A DNA stretch of 64,000 bases from Acanthococcus lagerstroemiae (lineage: Eukaryota; Arthropoda; Insecta; Hemiptera; Eriococcidae). The notes beneath the pieces were generated by a model that saw nothing but the letters and a program-made list of their open reading frames with translations, had not been told where the DNA came from and searched no databases. Shown here piece after piece: positions 1 through 10,176 of the stretch; position 1 is the first letter of the stretch, and each line of letters begins with the position of its first letter. Both the position numbers and the translations under genes were made by a program. The stretch covers positions 32,988,038 through 33,052,037 of the forward strand of contig CM063109.1 in NCBI GenBank assembly GCA_031841125.1, written 5' to 3'.

Positions 1-1198
1 CTTTTATCTTATACAACGTTGGATTATTTGGAATTATAAAGGACACAGATTGTAGACGGTGCAATGTAACGGTGTCATTAATTTTCTCTGTTACTACTTG
101 GAATACACTATTCCTATAAAGAAACGCATATATTTACATTTTCACGCCGACAGTTGCATAGGTCAAAATAAAAACAAGAGGCTTTATTAGCATAAAAGGT
201 TTCAATGGGAAAATTTCTTATTTGTTTATGCCAGTGGGGCACATTAAGTTGTCCTGTGACTGCGGGCATTTGGCTTGACCAAGAAGTAATTTAAAAACTG
301 GATCATTAATACTTTATAGGCTATCAGATTTGCAGGAAATGATTGAAAAATCTACTCCAAATTCTTCTGTTATAATTATTCGGTGTTACGTGGAAATAAA
401 AGTGCTGATGGCTCTAGGTTATTGGTTACTTATTTCACAACAAAAGAATTGAAGCCGTTAGTTGGTATAACGTAATACAGTCACTTAGAGTTCGATAAAA
501 GTCGTCTTGATGGAATAGTGAAATATTGTGAATCGTATGATGACGCTGGAATGGGACACACCTTGTTCAAAAATCCTACTGCTTTTAAGAAAGTTCAACA
601 ATTAAACCAACTGTTTTCTATTGCGTTATTGAATGAGCGAAAACATTATTTATTTAAACACGCGTGTAAGATGATTTTGTGGTGAAGAAAGTAAGGATAT
701 CTTATGTCCGGCTCTGTTACTAGTCGGTTAAAGAATGATATGGCGAAAAACCATAGAAACATGGAACAGGCCGATCTTGGGGAAATTGATAACTGCCGTC
801 CTACTGTATTCAACATGTGTACAGGTTTCTCAATACTTCAGGAATTAAAGAGCTCATTTAAATTTTCATTTACAATTAAAATGTTGTGAGACTTTTTCAA
901 CTCTGTTTTGCTGGTATTGATCCGATCTATATATCATGATAGGTGGCAATGTTGACGCGCGTCAATATGCTTCTCAAACATCTGAAAGGACAAATTTTTA
1001 TTCGAATTTCCTTATAAAAGGGATTCCAGCATGCAAAACATTTTTCTGTATGCTCTCGTGGGATTTTAAGAACAAAATACCGGAGACACTGTAAATTTAA
1101 TCATTGTACTGCTGAAGGGGAAGAGGGACTGAGTTTATGGAAGTCTATTATAAATAGTTATTAGTTATGATGAAACTACCTAGTGGAAGTATAATATT
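1..1198. other. AT-rich DNA, nothing recognised
   Basis: No exon, repeat or transposon end could be supported here. The short open frames lack recognisable motifs and splice context. Confidence 0.5.
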
Positions 1199-1201
1199 TT
1201 A

Positions 1202-1326
1202 GGGCCAGTAGTACAAAAAACGTGACGTCATTCAATCATCCATTAAGCAATTTAATTGGCGGAAATTGGTCGATTAAAGTCTTTAATCATGGATTAAATT
1301 CTAATAATGTTTTATATTACCGGCCC
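1202..1326. mobile_element. Short Harbinger-type MITE
   Basis: A 125-bp element has inverted ends: GGGCCAGTAGTAC on the left, and GGGCCGGTAATAT reading inward from the right. It is flanked on both sides by TTA (1199-1201 and 1327-1329). A 3-bp TTA/TAA duplication is typical of PIF/Harbinger elements. The interior is AT-rich, contains the near-palindrome ATTAAAGTCTTTAAT, and has no coding capacity. The superfamily is inferred from the duplication only. Confidence 0.7.
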
Positions 1327-1329
1327 TTA

Positions 1330-2659
1330 AACACATCACACTCTAAAAGCGAATATTTTCAATTTTATGTTTCTTTTTGAGACCAATTGCGGACCCCTTC
1401 CTCGAAACCTGCCGTAGCTTTTAGCGTTCGAATTATTTAGTTATTTTCCTCCACGTGTATATTTCTACATCAGGATATTGGAAGACTTTTGGAGAGTACC
1501 TACTGTGTGGGGTGAACCTGTTGATCCCCCAAAAGGTATGTCATTCAGTCTCTCTCGCCACCCTCGTGGGACTAGTAATGAACCTCCTATCCAAAAACTG
1601 ATACAGCTCTGAGCGTTCGAGGTTCCTCAGTTTTATTCCTCTATTGGTATATACGTCTACATTACCATTATAAAAGAATTTTAAAGAGTACTGTATAAGA
1701 CGAATCCTAGGGTGTATATGCAAGTTGTTTTCCTGTCCCTCTCTTCTTAACTCCCCTTAACCCCCTCCCCCAAGATAAAACAGACCCTTTGCTCGAAAAC
1801 TGATTTCGTTCGGTATAACCGAATGCAAAATAAAATAGATCTTGGTTGAAAGCACTGTAGTGAAATTAGAATATGAAAACCGAGTACGGCAGGAGTCCAG
1901 GTATTAATTTGAATATTTTAATTTTTGCAACTCCAGAGATCAATTATGAGGAAACGATTAGTGTGGAGTGCATTTAAAGTGTACATTCGGTATCAGTGTA
2001 AAAAATCAGTGCAAAAAAGTTCACTTACTGCAACTTTTTATAATTTTTTTTTTTCAAACTTGAGTTTTCCAATACTCCAATTTTCGACACTGACGGGGAA
2101 TTTAATTTAAAGCTGAGGATGAATTTTTTTTAAATTGCTTAGAACATTTTCTACTTTTAGGATACGTTGGTGGTATTCGCCTCATCTTCTTTTATGAAGA
2201 GTTGAAGACGATTTCAGGCAACGAAGCGTTTGCTGACAAATATTTTTGTAAATTATATTTCAACCTTGAGGCTCCGGGGGCATGTGTTAAAATTATTTAA
2301 AAAATCTAAGAATTTAATTATATTATTCCATGGGATAAGGAAAATCTAACGGGGGTCGTCGGTTAAATGTCGAAAATGTTTAAACTAGGAGACACTCTAA
2401 CATGGAAGCATCTTATCTTGAAACTACAAAGTTAATGGTACGTTCGAGTCTTCTTCCATAAGGAGAGCTTGACAGTCTTACCACTAGAAGATCCTTTATC
2501 GCCTATCGATCCCATCTTCCGGGCAAAAAATAAGACTGGAGCACTTAATATATTTTACACTCTATACCACACTATACCTAAAACAGTTCCCTCTGTGAAA
2601 CTGATTAAAACAAAAATCAACAATTTTAAACACTATTATGTAATTTTCCCACCATTCTC
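1330..2659. other. Downstream flank of the cuticle gene
   Basis: AT-rich DNA. The minus-strand cuticle transcript should end in here. I did not find a clear AATAAA signal within about 150 bp of the stop codon, so the 3' end is unplaced. Confidence 0.45.
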
Positions 2660-5621
2660 TTAAACAATACTGTTGAACGTATAACTAAAACCGTCAGCGG
2701 TTTGTTTGACGTTCAGTTTGCCCGGCGGGTAGTGTCTGGGTGCCAGTGAAACTGGAACTTCGGTGCTGGTGATGACCGGAACTGGCTGAAGCTGGAATAA
2801 ATTCAATAATGGGCTGCCTGGTCCCGGTAGAGATTGGTACTGGATGTGCAGCGAGTTCGGCTGGGATGGAGGAGTGCTCAACTGAGACTGCACTTGATAG
2901 TTGACGGGCAGATTTAACTGGGACAGACCTGGAACTGGGAACGGGTTGACTGGTACCGGCGGGGCTACCGGAAGGTGGTCACCGATGGCTTGGAATCCAT
3001 CTTTGCCGGCGGTGTATGTGATGGTTTTTCGCTGACCATTCGGGTCGATGTAGGTGTACGATCCTTTGCGGTTGCCCTCGGAGTCGGCCTCCTCGTTGAA
3101 TTCAACGCCGTCTTCTTGCGAGTACGAAGAACCGAACTGGCCGGCGGTGTTCAGGTATCTGGATTCCTTAATGATGGCCGCTTCGTGCGATGGCTTCTGG
3201 GCCAGTGTGGCGCCAATGCAGACCAGCAATACCTGTAATCAGTGGGGTGGTGTTAAAACAGTTTGGTCTGAATCGCGATGAAATCGCATCTGGAGACGTG
3301 TTAGTGGATGGTAGAATTCAAGTATTTGTGGTCCTGTTGGAAGACACGCAGCAAAGGTCCCGTTAAATTAATTCAAAAGCATTGAGAGTGTGTATACCAA
3401 TACGGGGTTATTGAGAAACTTTGAAGTTTTTTCAAAGCTCCTCCTCTTCCTCTCTAGACCCTCTCTAAAAAATATTCCGATTCGCCGCCTTCTGTCGAGC
3501 CATCGTCTGAATCTGACTTCAACTCCTAAAATGTCCTTTAGCTTATTCCTGGCCAAAGGCTTATCGAAGGTATATTCATGATGGGTTTAGACAGGAGAGG
3601 CAGGTTAAAAGGTAGTCAAGTTTATCAAAATATCGAATTGAAAGCTAAACGGTAGTAACATTTTATAATTGCATGTAGAGAAGGAAATAAAATCTGTCTG
3701 CTAATTTGAAATTTGCAAATTAGCAATATTTTCTGAATCAGTCGGCGAAAACTTTAATAATTTTTTAATTGAGGTCGAATTTGGTCTTTCCAGGAGTTCG
3801 AATTGAATTTTTTAGTGTTGATTGAATAAATTAGTTTTCTTTTGAGTAATTAAGTCGTCCGTTAGTTGCCATTTCACTCGTGTTAGTTAATGTGGAATTA
3901 TGGGAAGGCAAAAGCAGTGTCCACCGATTTCTCCTCGAAATGAACTGACTTGAATTTATATGCGAGTTGAGCTTAAAATTTTTCTTGCAAAGGAACTTTG
4001 CTCGTACCTACGCTTGGAAACAGAGAAAGATCAAAAGTTACGTATTCACGAATGATGTTCGAAGACTTTTACCTTAATTGTCTCTGTATGCAATAAATCG
4101 AACATATCGGTGTACAAAGTTGCCTGCATCAACTTTGAAGGCGAATGGCTTCCGCGTTTTTGTTGGTCAACAGAATTAAATGCAATTTTTTTTTGTACGC
4201 CGATATACTGAAATATTATCATTACAGATACGAAAAAATTTGATTTAATCTACAAATAATTACCAGTTGTAAAACGTGGGGAGAGCGCTCCACCAATCTG
4301 GGGGTCCTGGGCCTTGAAATTCGAATTACGGTCTTGGATCTTCATGCAAAGAAAAGTACCATCGAATTATGAAGCCAAGTTTTTATTTTCTTAATAACTT
4401 AGTTCATTTTTCTCAGTGTGATTTGACAATTTTACTAACTCAATGTAAGTTGCCTCAATTCTTCAACATTTCTTCATCTGGAGATATTTCATTAATTAAT
4501 AGATAAGTGTGAGATGCCTCCTATGTACCCCTCCTCGTTTAAATACCCGTTTTAGTCTTGGGGGAAAATGAAAAAAAAAAAAATTCTTTGGGTCTGTCTT
4601 TAATTATTTGGTTTGTGAATAATAAACAAAAGTGGATTTTGAATTTTGTTGAGATTGACAAGCCAAAAAACTTACCCTTCTCTGGTAAAAAATTTAATTG
4701 TACGTTTTACACAGAAACTGGGTTCGCAAGTAATGAAAAGGAAGGAAAAAAAAAGAAAAAAGAGTGAAAGTCTTCGGTTCTGTTTCTTTCTAAATTTTGA
4801 TTGAAGAGTCAAAAAAAAATGAGGAAGAAAAATTTTATTCTGAGTATTTACTCCTCCCTCTCTTTCACAAAAAAATTGAGAAGTCCAGGCTTCACCTACT
4901 GGTTTCACAGATCTTGATTTGCTTCTGTTGTGATGTATGCTCTGTTCTAGTTGAATAAGAAAAACAAAATGAAATTTGGAAAAAAGTCTTCGCCCAATTT
5001 CTTCTGCATTTTGATGGATTAAAAAAAAAGTTTGAAGAAAGAAAAACTTCTTTATTTCAGAAACCATCCATTCGAGTTCATGAAAGAAAGGAAAAAATAA
5101 GTTAAAAAATAAAATTCAGGAAAAATGAAGTCGAAGTTACTTTGATTTTGTCCAGAATGTTGATAAGCGAGCAAATGGAACTGTTTATTTTTTTGGTTCT
5201 AATTCAGGTTTGTACGTTGAAAAAAAAAATGGAATATCTCTTTTTTTATTGGCCAATAGAGAAACAAAATTCAGGAAAAATGTAACTAAATTTTCTTCGA
5301 TCTTGTACGAAATGTGGACAGAGGACCAAATGAAACTGTTTCTCCTTCTGATTCAAATTTTTAAGTTAGAAAAAAGAGTAGATCTCTCTCTCTCTCTTTT
5401 TTTTTTTTTTTTTTTAAACTTTTATTGGTCAATAGAAAAACAAAACTTAAGAAAAATTAAACTAAAGTTACTTTGATTTTGTTCAGAATGTTGACAGTTG
5501 AGTAAATACATCTGTTTTTTTCGCCTGATTCAGATTTTTAAGATGGAAGAAAGAGTAGAAGGTTTCCTCTCCCCCTCCCCCTCTCACTCTCTCTGTCTCT
5601 CTGTCTCTCTGTCTCTCTCTC

Positions 5622-5693
<72 letters not shown>

Positions 5694-6004
5694 GTCGGAA
5701 ACGCTGAAGAGCAAATAAAACTTGAGAGAATGAAAAATGTGTAGTAAACAGTGTTCATCAGGTCAGGAACCTACCGCACGCTCGGAGGCATTTGCTTTGC
5801 TACTCCCAAGCTGGACCACCCCTACATTCTCGCAAGGAAATAACGAGGTTACGTCTAAACATAATTATTAAATAGATTCACGTCAATTTGTGCATAATTA
5901 CATATCAAGCCGCAAACACTTGAATATAAGAAAACACAAAAATACACGCCGCATAAAATTAAAAAAATAAATGAAATGCGAATATTTACCAAGAAACGCA
6001 ACAT
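2660..6004 (-). CDS. RR-1 type cuticular protein, two exons
   Basis: Structural protein of the insect exoskeleton, secreted by epidermal cells and binding chitin. The coding sequence joins 6004-5990 (exon 1) to 3232-2660 (exon 2) across a 2757-bp intron. Exon 1 reads MLRFL and ends at the donor TTG|GTAAAT. Exon 2 begins after TTACAG and continues in phase 0. The joined protein has 195 residues. Residues 1-16 ([16 protein letters not shown]) form a typical signal peptide, cut before QKPSHEAA. An Rebers-Riddiford domain of RR-1 type spans about residues 38-93, with the core [11 protein letters not shown], then [12 protein letters not shown] and GDHLP. The remainder is rich in Pro, Gln, Val and Ser, as often seen in these linkers. 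A tiny first exon interrupting the signal peptide is the usual layout of insect cuticle genes, which supports the start chosen. There is no frameshift or premature stop. The family is certain; the exact orthologue is not. Confidence 0.93.
5118..5740 (+). repeat. Three diverged tandem units in the intron
   Basis: Units begin near 5118, 5273 and 5449 with AGGAAAAATG or AAGAAAAATT. Each then shows a TTACTTTGATTTTGT-like block, a TTCAGATTTTTAAG-like block and a pyrimidine tract. The first two are followed by TTTATTGGYCAATAGA. The pyrimidine tract grows from unit to unit: a few bases, then a (CT)n/T tract, then about 120 bp of (CT)n. Confidence 0.75.
5567..5690 (+). repeat. (CT)n microsatellite with GTCT interruptions
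   Basis: About 120 bp of nearly pure CT repeats. It starts with CCCCTC-type units, has several TCTCTGTCTC interruptions, and ends as uninterrupted CT for roughly 60 bp. It lies in the intron of the cuticle gene. Confidence 0.97.
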
Positions 6005-6090
6005 TGTTGATCCGGTCGTTAGAATTTCGACGAGAGTAATAACACTAATCAGGAATCTTGACACTAATTGACCAGGGGATGAATCGTGTG

Positions 6091-6099
6091 TTTTATATA
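6091..6099 (-). promoter_or_regulatory. TATA box of the cuticle gene
   Basis: TATATAAAA on the minus strand, 87 bp upstream of the start codon. About 30 bp further on is TCAATTAG, a plausible initiator, with the transcription start near 6069. That would give a 5' leader of about 65 nt. The TATA-to-initiator spacing is canonical. Confidence 0.8.
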
Positions 6100-6128
6100 G
6101 TCGGAATCTGTCATATGATTACACCTGA

Positions 6129-6143
6129 CAAGGTCGAGACCTT
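6129..6143. promoter_or_regulatory. Nuclear-receptor-like palindrome upstream of the TATA box
   Basis: AAGGTC-GA-GACCTT (6130-6143) is a perfect inverted repeat of the AGGTC half-site. With the preceding C it contains CAAGGTCG, which resembles the FTZ-F1 site consensus YCAAGGYCR except at its first base. It lies about 30 bp upstream of the TATA box. Ecdysone-cascade receptors, FTZ-F1 among them, drive many cuticle genes; binding here is inference. Confidence 0.45.
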
Positions 6144-6149
6144 TCACTT

Positions 6150-7380
6150 TAGTCATGTAAATGAGAGTAAGTGATTCGAAAAATTGTTTCGAGTTGACAA
6201 TAAAATAAAAGGAAAAGAGAGGAAAGAAATATAGTGTACTCCAACCTTTCTGAAGCTTACGAAAAAAAAAATTGTCGGTGCAGAAGGTTGGTTGAGTTAC
6301 TCTAACATTTCACTCGGGTGCAAAAAAGAAAAGAGGGCTGATCAAAATTTAGTTATCAAGCCCGTAGTGGAAATAATATTATAGCACAGGGACAGGTGCT
6401 CATTTTTTCTACCCTTAGTATTGGTGGAAATCGTGATATTTAAAGTTGAAAATGATTACAACTATTGAGATCAATTCTCGAGGTATGTCACTATTTTCAA
6501 TTTATCAGATTATCGTTTTTAACAGAAGCCACAAGCTATTATATATCCACTCTCCAGGGCACTCAGAAACTCAATACTGCTTTTCAAACTGCAAGTTTAG
6601 TTGTATATTTCAAATGAGAATCTACTTGTTGGAACATTATATATACTTCGTTTTCCTGAAAATTGTAGGTTTTTTTTTGTACTTTCAAGGTTGATGCGCT
6701 CTACAGACTACTATAGGAACTGTGTTAGAACCGGGATTTTTTTGTAATCTCAATGGGACATTGAGGAATACATTGCCCAAAAGATTGTGACACTCCTGCT
6801 TTAAAGATTCATCCACAGAATTATGAAATCAGCCCCGTAGAGAGAAAAAGACTCCTTCCAGTTCAATTTTTTTCTGTCAAATGGGAAAAGATTATAAACT
6901 ACAGGATAAGAGGTTTCTTTCATAGTGTGAGGAGTGATTGCTGATTTGATGTACTGTATGATGTAGTTGTAAAAGCGTTGAAATTCAGGTCTTTTAAAAA
7001 TATCGGGCCCTTCTGAAAGTACGGGCCCGGGGTATTTCCCCTTTCCTCTCTCCTTCTCGACAGGGTTGAATGAAATAAGTGTGTCAAGTGGTACTATGAT
7101 GGGGTGACATTGCACATGTTCATCATTGAATAGGGGAAAAAATTGTGAATGTAGTGTTGTCTATTAAAAGTGTAACCCTAAATTGATATACTAAGGTATG
7201 TATTGGCGTTTGGATACTCCTGTAGGTGCGCTGGTGCCGTGGGCGAAAAAATAATTAGTGTATTTTTACCTTATAAATACATGTACAAGTAAAATGCGCT
7301 CTAGTATTTCCAATATTGTCTTTTATGGAAAACTGAAGGGAACTAAAGCGTCAGCTCTTATCATTTCCTTTCAGATGAGC
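6150..7380. other. Upstream region of the cuticle gene, nothing else recognised
   Basis: AT-rich DNA. A GGGCCC-containing patch lies at about 7005-7030. No exon or element end is supported. Confidence 0.45.
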
Positions 7381-7382
7381 CC

Positions 7383-7885
7383 AGTGTTGGAAAAACAAAC
7401 GAGAATGGAACAGGACCTGGTTGGGAACAAGAACGAGAACGGGAACGTGAAAACCATGCACTTAGAGAAGAACGAACAAGAACGGGATCGAGATATAATT
7501 TTTGCGGTTTTCTAACACCTTTACAGCTAGCGCAAGAGTAAAATTCTGATAGCCTAAACCCATATCAATTATAAATTTTTTTAATGAAAAAAACAACAAC
7601 AACATGCAGTACTCGGATGTTGGATGAACGAACGAGGACGAAAAGAAAAACGGCATGTTCTCGCACCTTCTCAGAACGAGAATGAGAACGAGAACATGAT
7701 GGGATTCAGAACAAAAACGAGAAACGGGAACGGGAACAGGATCAAGGTGGGAACAGAACGGAAATGAGAACGGGAACGAGAACGTTGATAATTTTAAGGT
7801 AAGGCGATCAAAGAACATGCATGAGAACCATGCAGTTAGAGAAGAACGAACGGGAACGATGATTTTTGCGTTCTTTTCCAACATT
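7383..7885 (+). repeat. GAACGG/GAACGA purine minisatellite with repeated ends
   Basis: Irregular hexamers of the type GAACGG and GAACGA fill parts of 7405-7500 and 7670-7790. A block beginning CCATGCACTTAGAGAAGAAC (7455-7516) recurs at about 7828-7881 with the same run into a TTTTTGCG motif. TGTTGGAAAA near 7386 faces TTTTCCAACA near 7874, so the whole may be a terminally inverted element. There is no convincing coding sequence. Confidence 0.6.
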
Positions 7886-8130
7886 AGATGACCCAACTTA
7901 AGCTTTTTTTATTTTTTTTTAGAGTATTTTTGTCACTGATCATCTTTTTATCCAAATACACCAATCAGCGCGCCACATTTCATTAGGTCATTAGAGAGCG
8001 ACTCTTTAGCGTCCAAACGCAAATACAGATCTATGGGGGGGGGGGCAAAAAAACAGGGGAAAGAAACGAATGTTAAACTGAAAAACTGTCCTCTTTCTTT
8101 ATTCCAAAACTCATAGAAAGACAAATGAAG

Positions 8131-8372
8131 CAGTGGTGTAGCCAGGATTTTTCCAAGGAGGGGGCTCAGCAACATTTTAGGCAGGGGGGTACACCTAACA
8201 TGAACTGTATGTTTTTGCATTGACGTATCAGTATGCTATGCTTTTCAACTTCAGTTATGTATCTGGATTCAAATTTCATTTCGTATATTCACTGTGATAC
8301 TGCCTGCATATTAAAAAATTCTCATCTCAAGGGGGGATTCATCCCCCTAATCCCACCTTGGCTACGCCACTG
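8131..8372. mobile_element. hAT-type MITE (CAGTGGYGTAGCCA ends)
   Basis: The left end is CAGTGGTGTAGCCAGGA. The right end, read inward, is CAGTGGCGTAGCCAAGG. Flanks AAATGAAG (8123-8130) and AAATAAAG (8373-8380) form an 8-bp target duplication with one mismatch. CAGTGG termini with 8-bp duplications mark hAT elements. The 242-bp body is non-coding. Confidence 0.88.
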
Positions 8373-8434
8373 AAATAAAGAGAATTTCCTTCGAAAGGCC
8401 GAAACCATAATACACAAACATATTATGTTATTTG

Positions 8435-8770
8435 CAGGGATGGCAAACGAAACGAAATAACGAAACAACGAAATAACGATTGATTTTTGTCTAAAATATT
8501 GAAACGAAATAACGAAACAAAAAAAAAACCTTTCGTTTGCCATCCCTAGTTTTCTGATTAGTGATTTTTAGGATCGGCTACTAGGAGCCGAGCCTACTGT
8601 AATTGAAATTTCATTTCTTTTCCCGGGTGAATTGAGTCAGCGTGAGTTCAGTAAATAGCAGGGATGGCAAACAAACGAAACGAAATAACGAAATAACGAT
8701 TGATTTTTGTCAAAAACATTGAAACGAAATAACGAAACGGAAAAAAAAACGGTTTCGTTTGCCATCCCTG
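8435..8770. mobile_element. Composite hAT MITE made of two foldback units
   Basis: Two similar units lie at 8435-8548 and 8659-8770. Each runs from CAGGGATGGCAAAC to GTTTGCCATCCCT, with internal AACGAAATAACG repeats. A 110-bp spacer separates them. The outermost flanks are a perfect 8-bp duplication, GTTATTTG, at 8427-8434 and 8771-8778. The inner flanks match the outer ones less well (GTTTTCTG, GTAAATAG). The simplest reading is that both units plus the spacer inserted as one element. Confidence 0.85.
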
Positions 8771-8778
8771 GTTATTTG

Positions 8779-9829
8779 TATCTCTGAAATGCATACAACT
8801 CTGATTTGTACAACTTGTTCACTCAGTAGTAGGTAATAAGACAGAAGATCGAAATTGATCACTTGCCGGCTTTAAGAACAAGTAAAAAATTCTGTGCAAA
8901 TTCACCTCTTCACGTTTTTCTTTCAGTTTCTCACCAATTGCTACATCTATACTGATTAATTAATACCTACACAGGCGACCGCGAACAATTTCTACATGTA
9001 GTGATACCAAACACATACAGTTTCCTTTCATTTTCACCCATTATCTGAAACAATTTCCCTATCGTAATTTGTATACCTACGCTTTTTGAAGCTCTGCATA
9101 AACAATCTGATAACGTCACCTGGAAATGGGAATTCGGAATCGAAGTGGCTGACACCTAGTGGCCGAGTTGAGAACCTATCTAGTTTGAGTGATCAAATTA
9201 ATCCCTCCCGTAAGGAATTTATAGCTAGGCGATATTTCGATATTAATTTTAAGTTTTGAAAAATCATTTAGAGTTATTTTAGGATTGGTTTATTAAAATT
9301 ATTTTTCTGTCACATTGAATATAAATTACAACTGTCATCGAAACAAACTAACAACTAACAGATGCAATCCTCATAAGACTAGGACGATCTTTGCTCCCCG
9401 TGTTAAAGGATATGAAATATCGATTTTGATCATTCACCTTCCTTACATGAGCTTGTTAGTGTGCATGTGTGCTTGTAGCGTCACAAGCGCTCTCTACATT
9501 TCATTCTATATTCCAACAGCGGAGCTTAGACCTTATTTATACAAATGACAGACCGCTAGCGCTTCATAAGAGCCCGTGTTATAGAGTGTGACCAATATCT
9601 CACAGCATGTGCATAAGTAGTAGTGCGTAAATGTAATTATCAGCTAATCATAAGCGCAGTTATAGGTACCCACGAAATGATTCCGCTTATGATCAGCTGA
9701 TCGCCTTATCAATTATCAATGTTGGTGACAGGATTTTGTAAACATTAGCAAGTCCATCATTCGTTTATGTTCTAAGCAGAGGAGTTATAGCGTTTTAGCA
9801 TTACGCCGAGTCGGTTTTACTAGAGCAGT
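8779..9829. other. No recognisable feature
   Basis: AT-rich DNA without supported exons, RNA genes or element ends. Confidence 0.45.
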
Positions 9830-9992
9830 ATAGTTTTACCCGGGGATATTGGACCGCCATATTGTTGCAACTTTGGTCCGTGAAACGAAAACTGGTCATG
9901 CGGTGTGATGCGGCGTTTATCGTTCAGCCGATTTTCTTTCAACGGACTGAAATTGCAACAATATGGCGATCTGGTATACCTGGGTGAAACTA
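9830..9992. mobile_element. Foldback element, first of a tandem pair
   Basis: The left arm, from ATAGTTTTACCC through GGACCGCCATATTGTTGC, pairs with the right arm at 9951-9993, which ends GGGTGAAACTAT. The arms are about 43 bp with several mismatches. The preceding TTTTACTAG block recurs between this element and the next, consistent with a duplicated target. There is no coding capacity. Confidence 0.75.
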
Positions 9993-10015
9993 TTCTGCCT
10001 CAGTTTTACTAGGGT

Positions 10016-10176
10016 ACTATAATCTTTACACAGGTATTCTGGACCACCATTTTGATTCCTAAGTTAGTCCGAGCATTCTTGAACACGCTCGCACCCGTTC
10101 GCAAACGGGTGATCAAAGATTTTGGGACTAGTTGGGAATCAAAATGGCGGTCCATTATACTCGTGTGAAACTATAG
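10016..10176. mobile_element. Foldback element, second of a tandem pair
   Basis: The arms run from ACTATAATCTTTACACAGG to GTGTGAAACTATAG at 10133-10176. They share the GTAT..TGGACCRCCAT core with the preceding element, so the two belong to one family. A perfect 8-bp hairpin lies in the centre (10092-10111, CACCCGTT / AACGGGTG, 4-nt loop). Confidence 0.75.

Larger units (their letters stand above)
3233..5989 (-). other. Intron of the cuticular protein gene
   Basis: Donor GTAAAT at 5989, acceptor TTACAG ending at 3233. The intron holds long A and T runs, a three-copy tandem repeat (5118-5740) and a CT microsatellite. No other exon was recognised inside it. Confidence 0.85.

Noticed and set aside
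3233..3281. Plus-strand frames overlapping the cuticle exon
   Set aside because: Antisense shadows of the RR-1 domain exon.
4558..5067. Open frames on both strands rich in Lys/Phe
   Set aside because: Products of A and T runs inside the intron of the cuticle gene.
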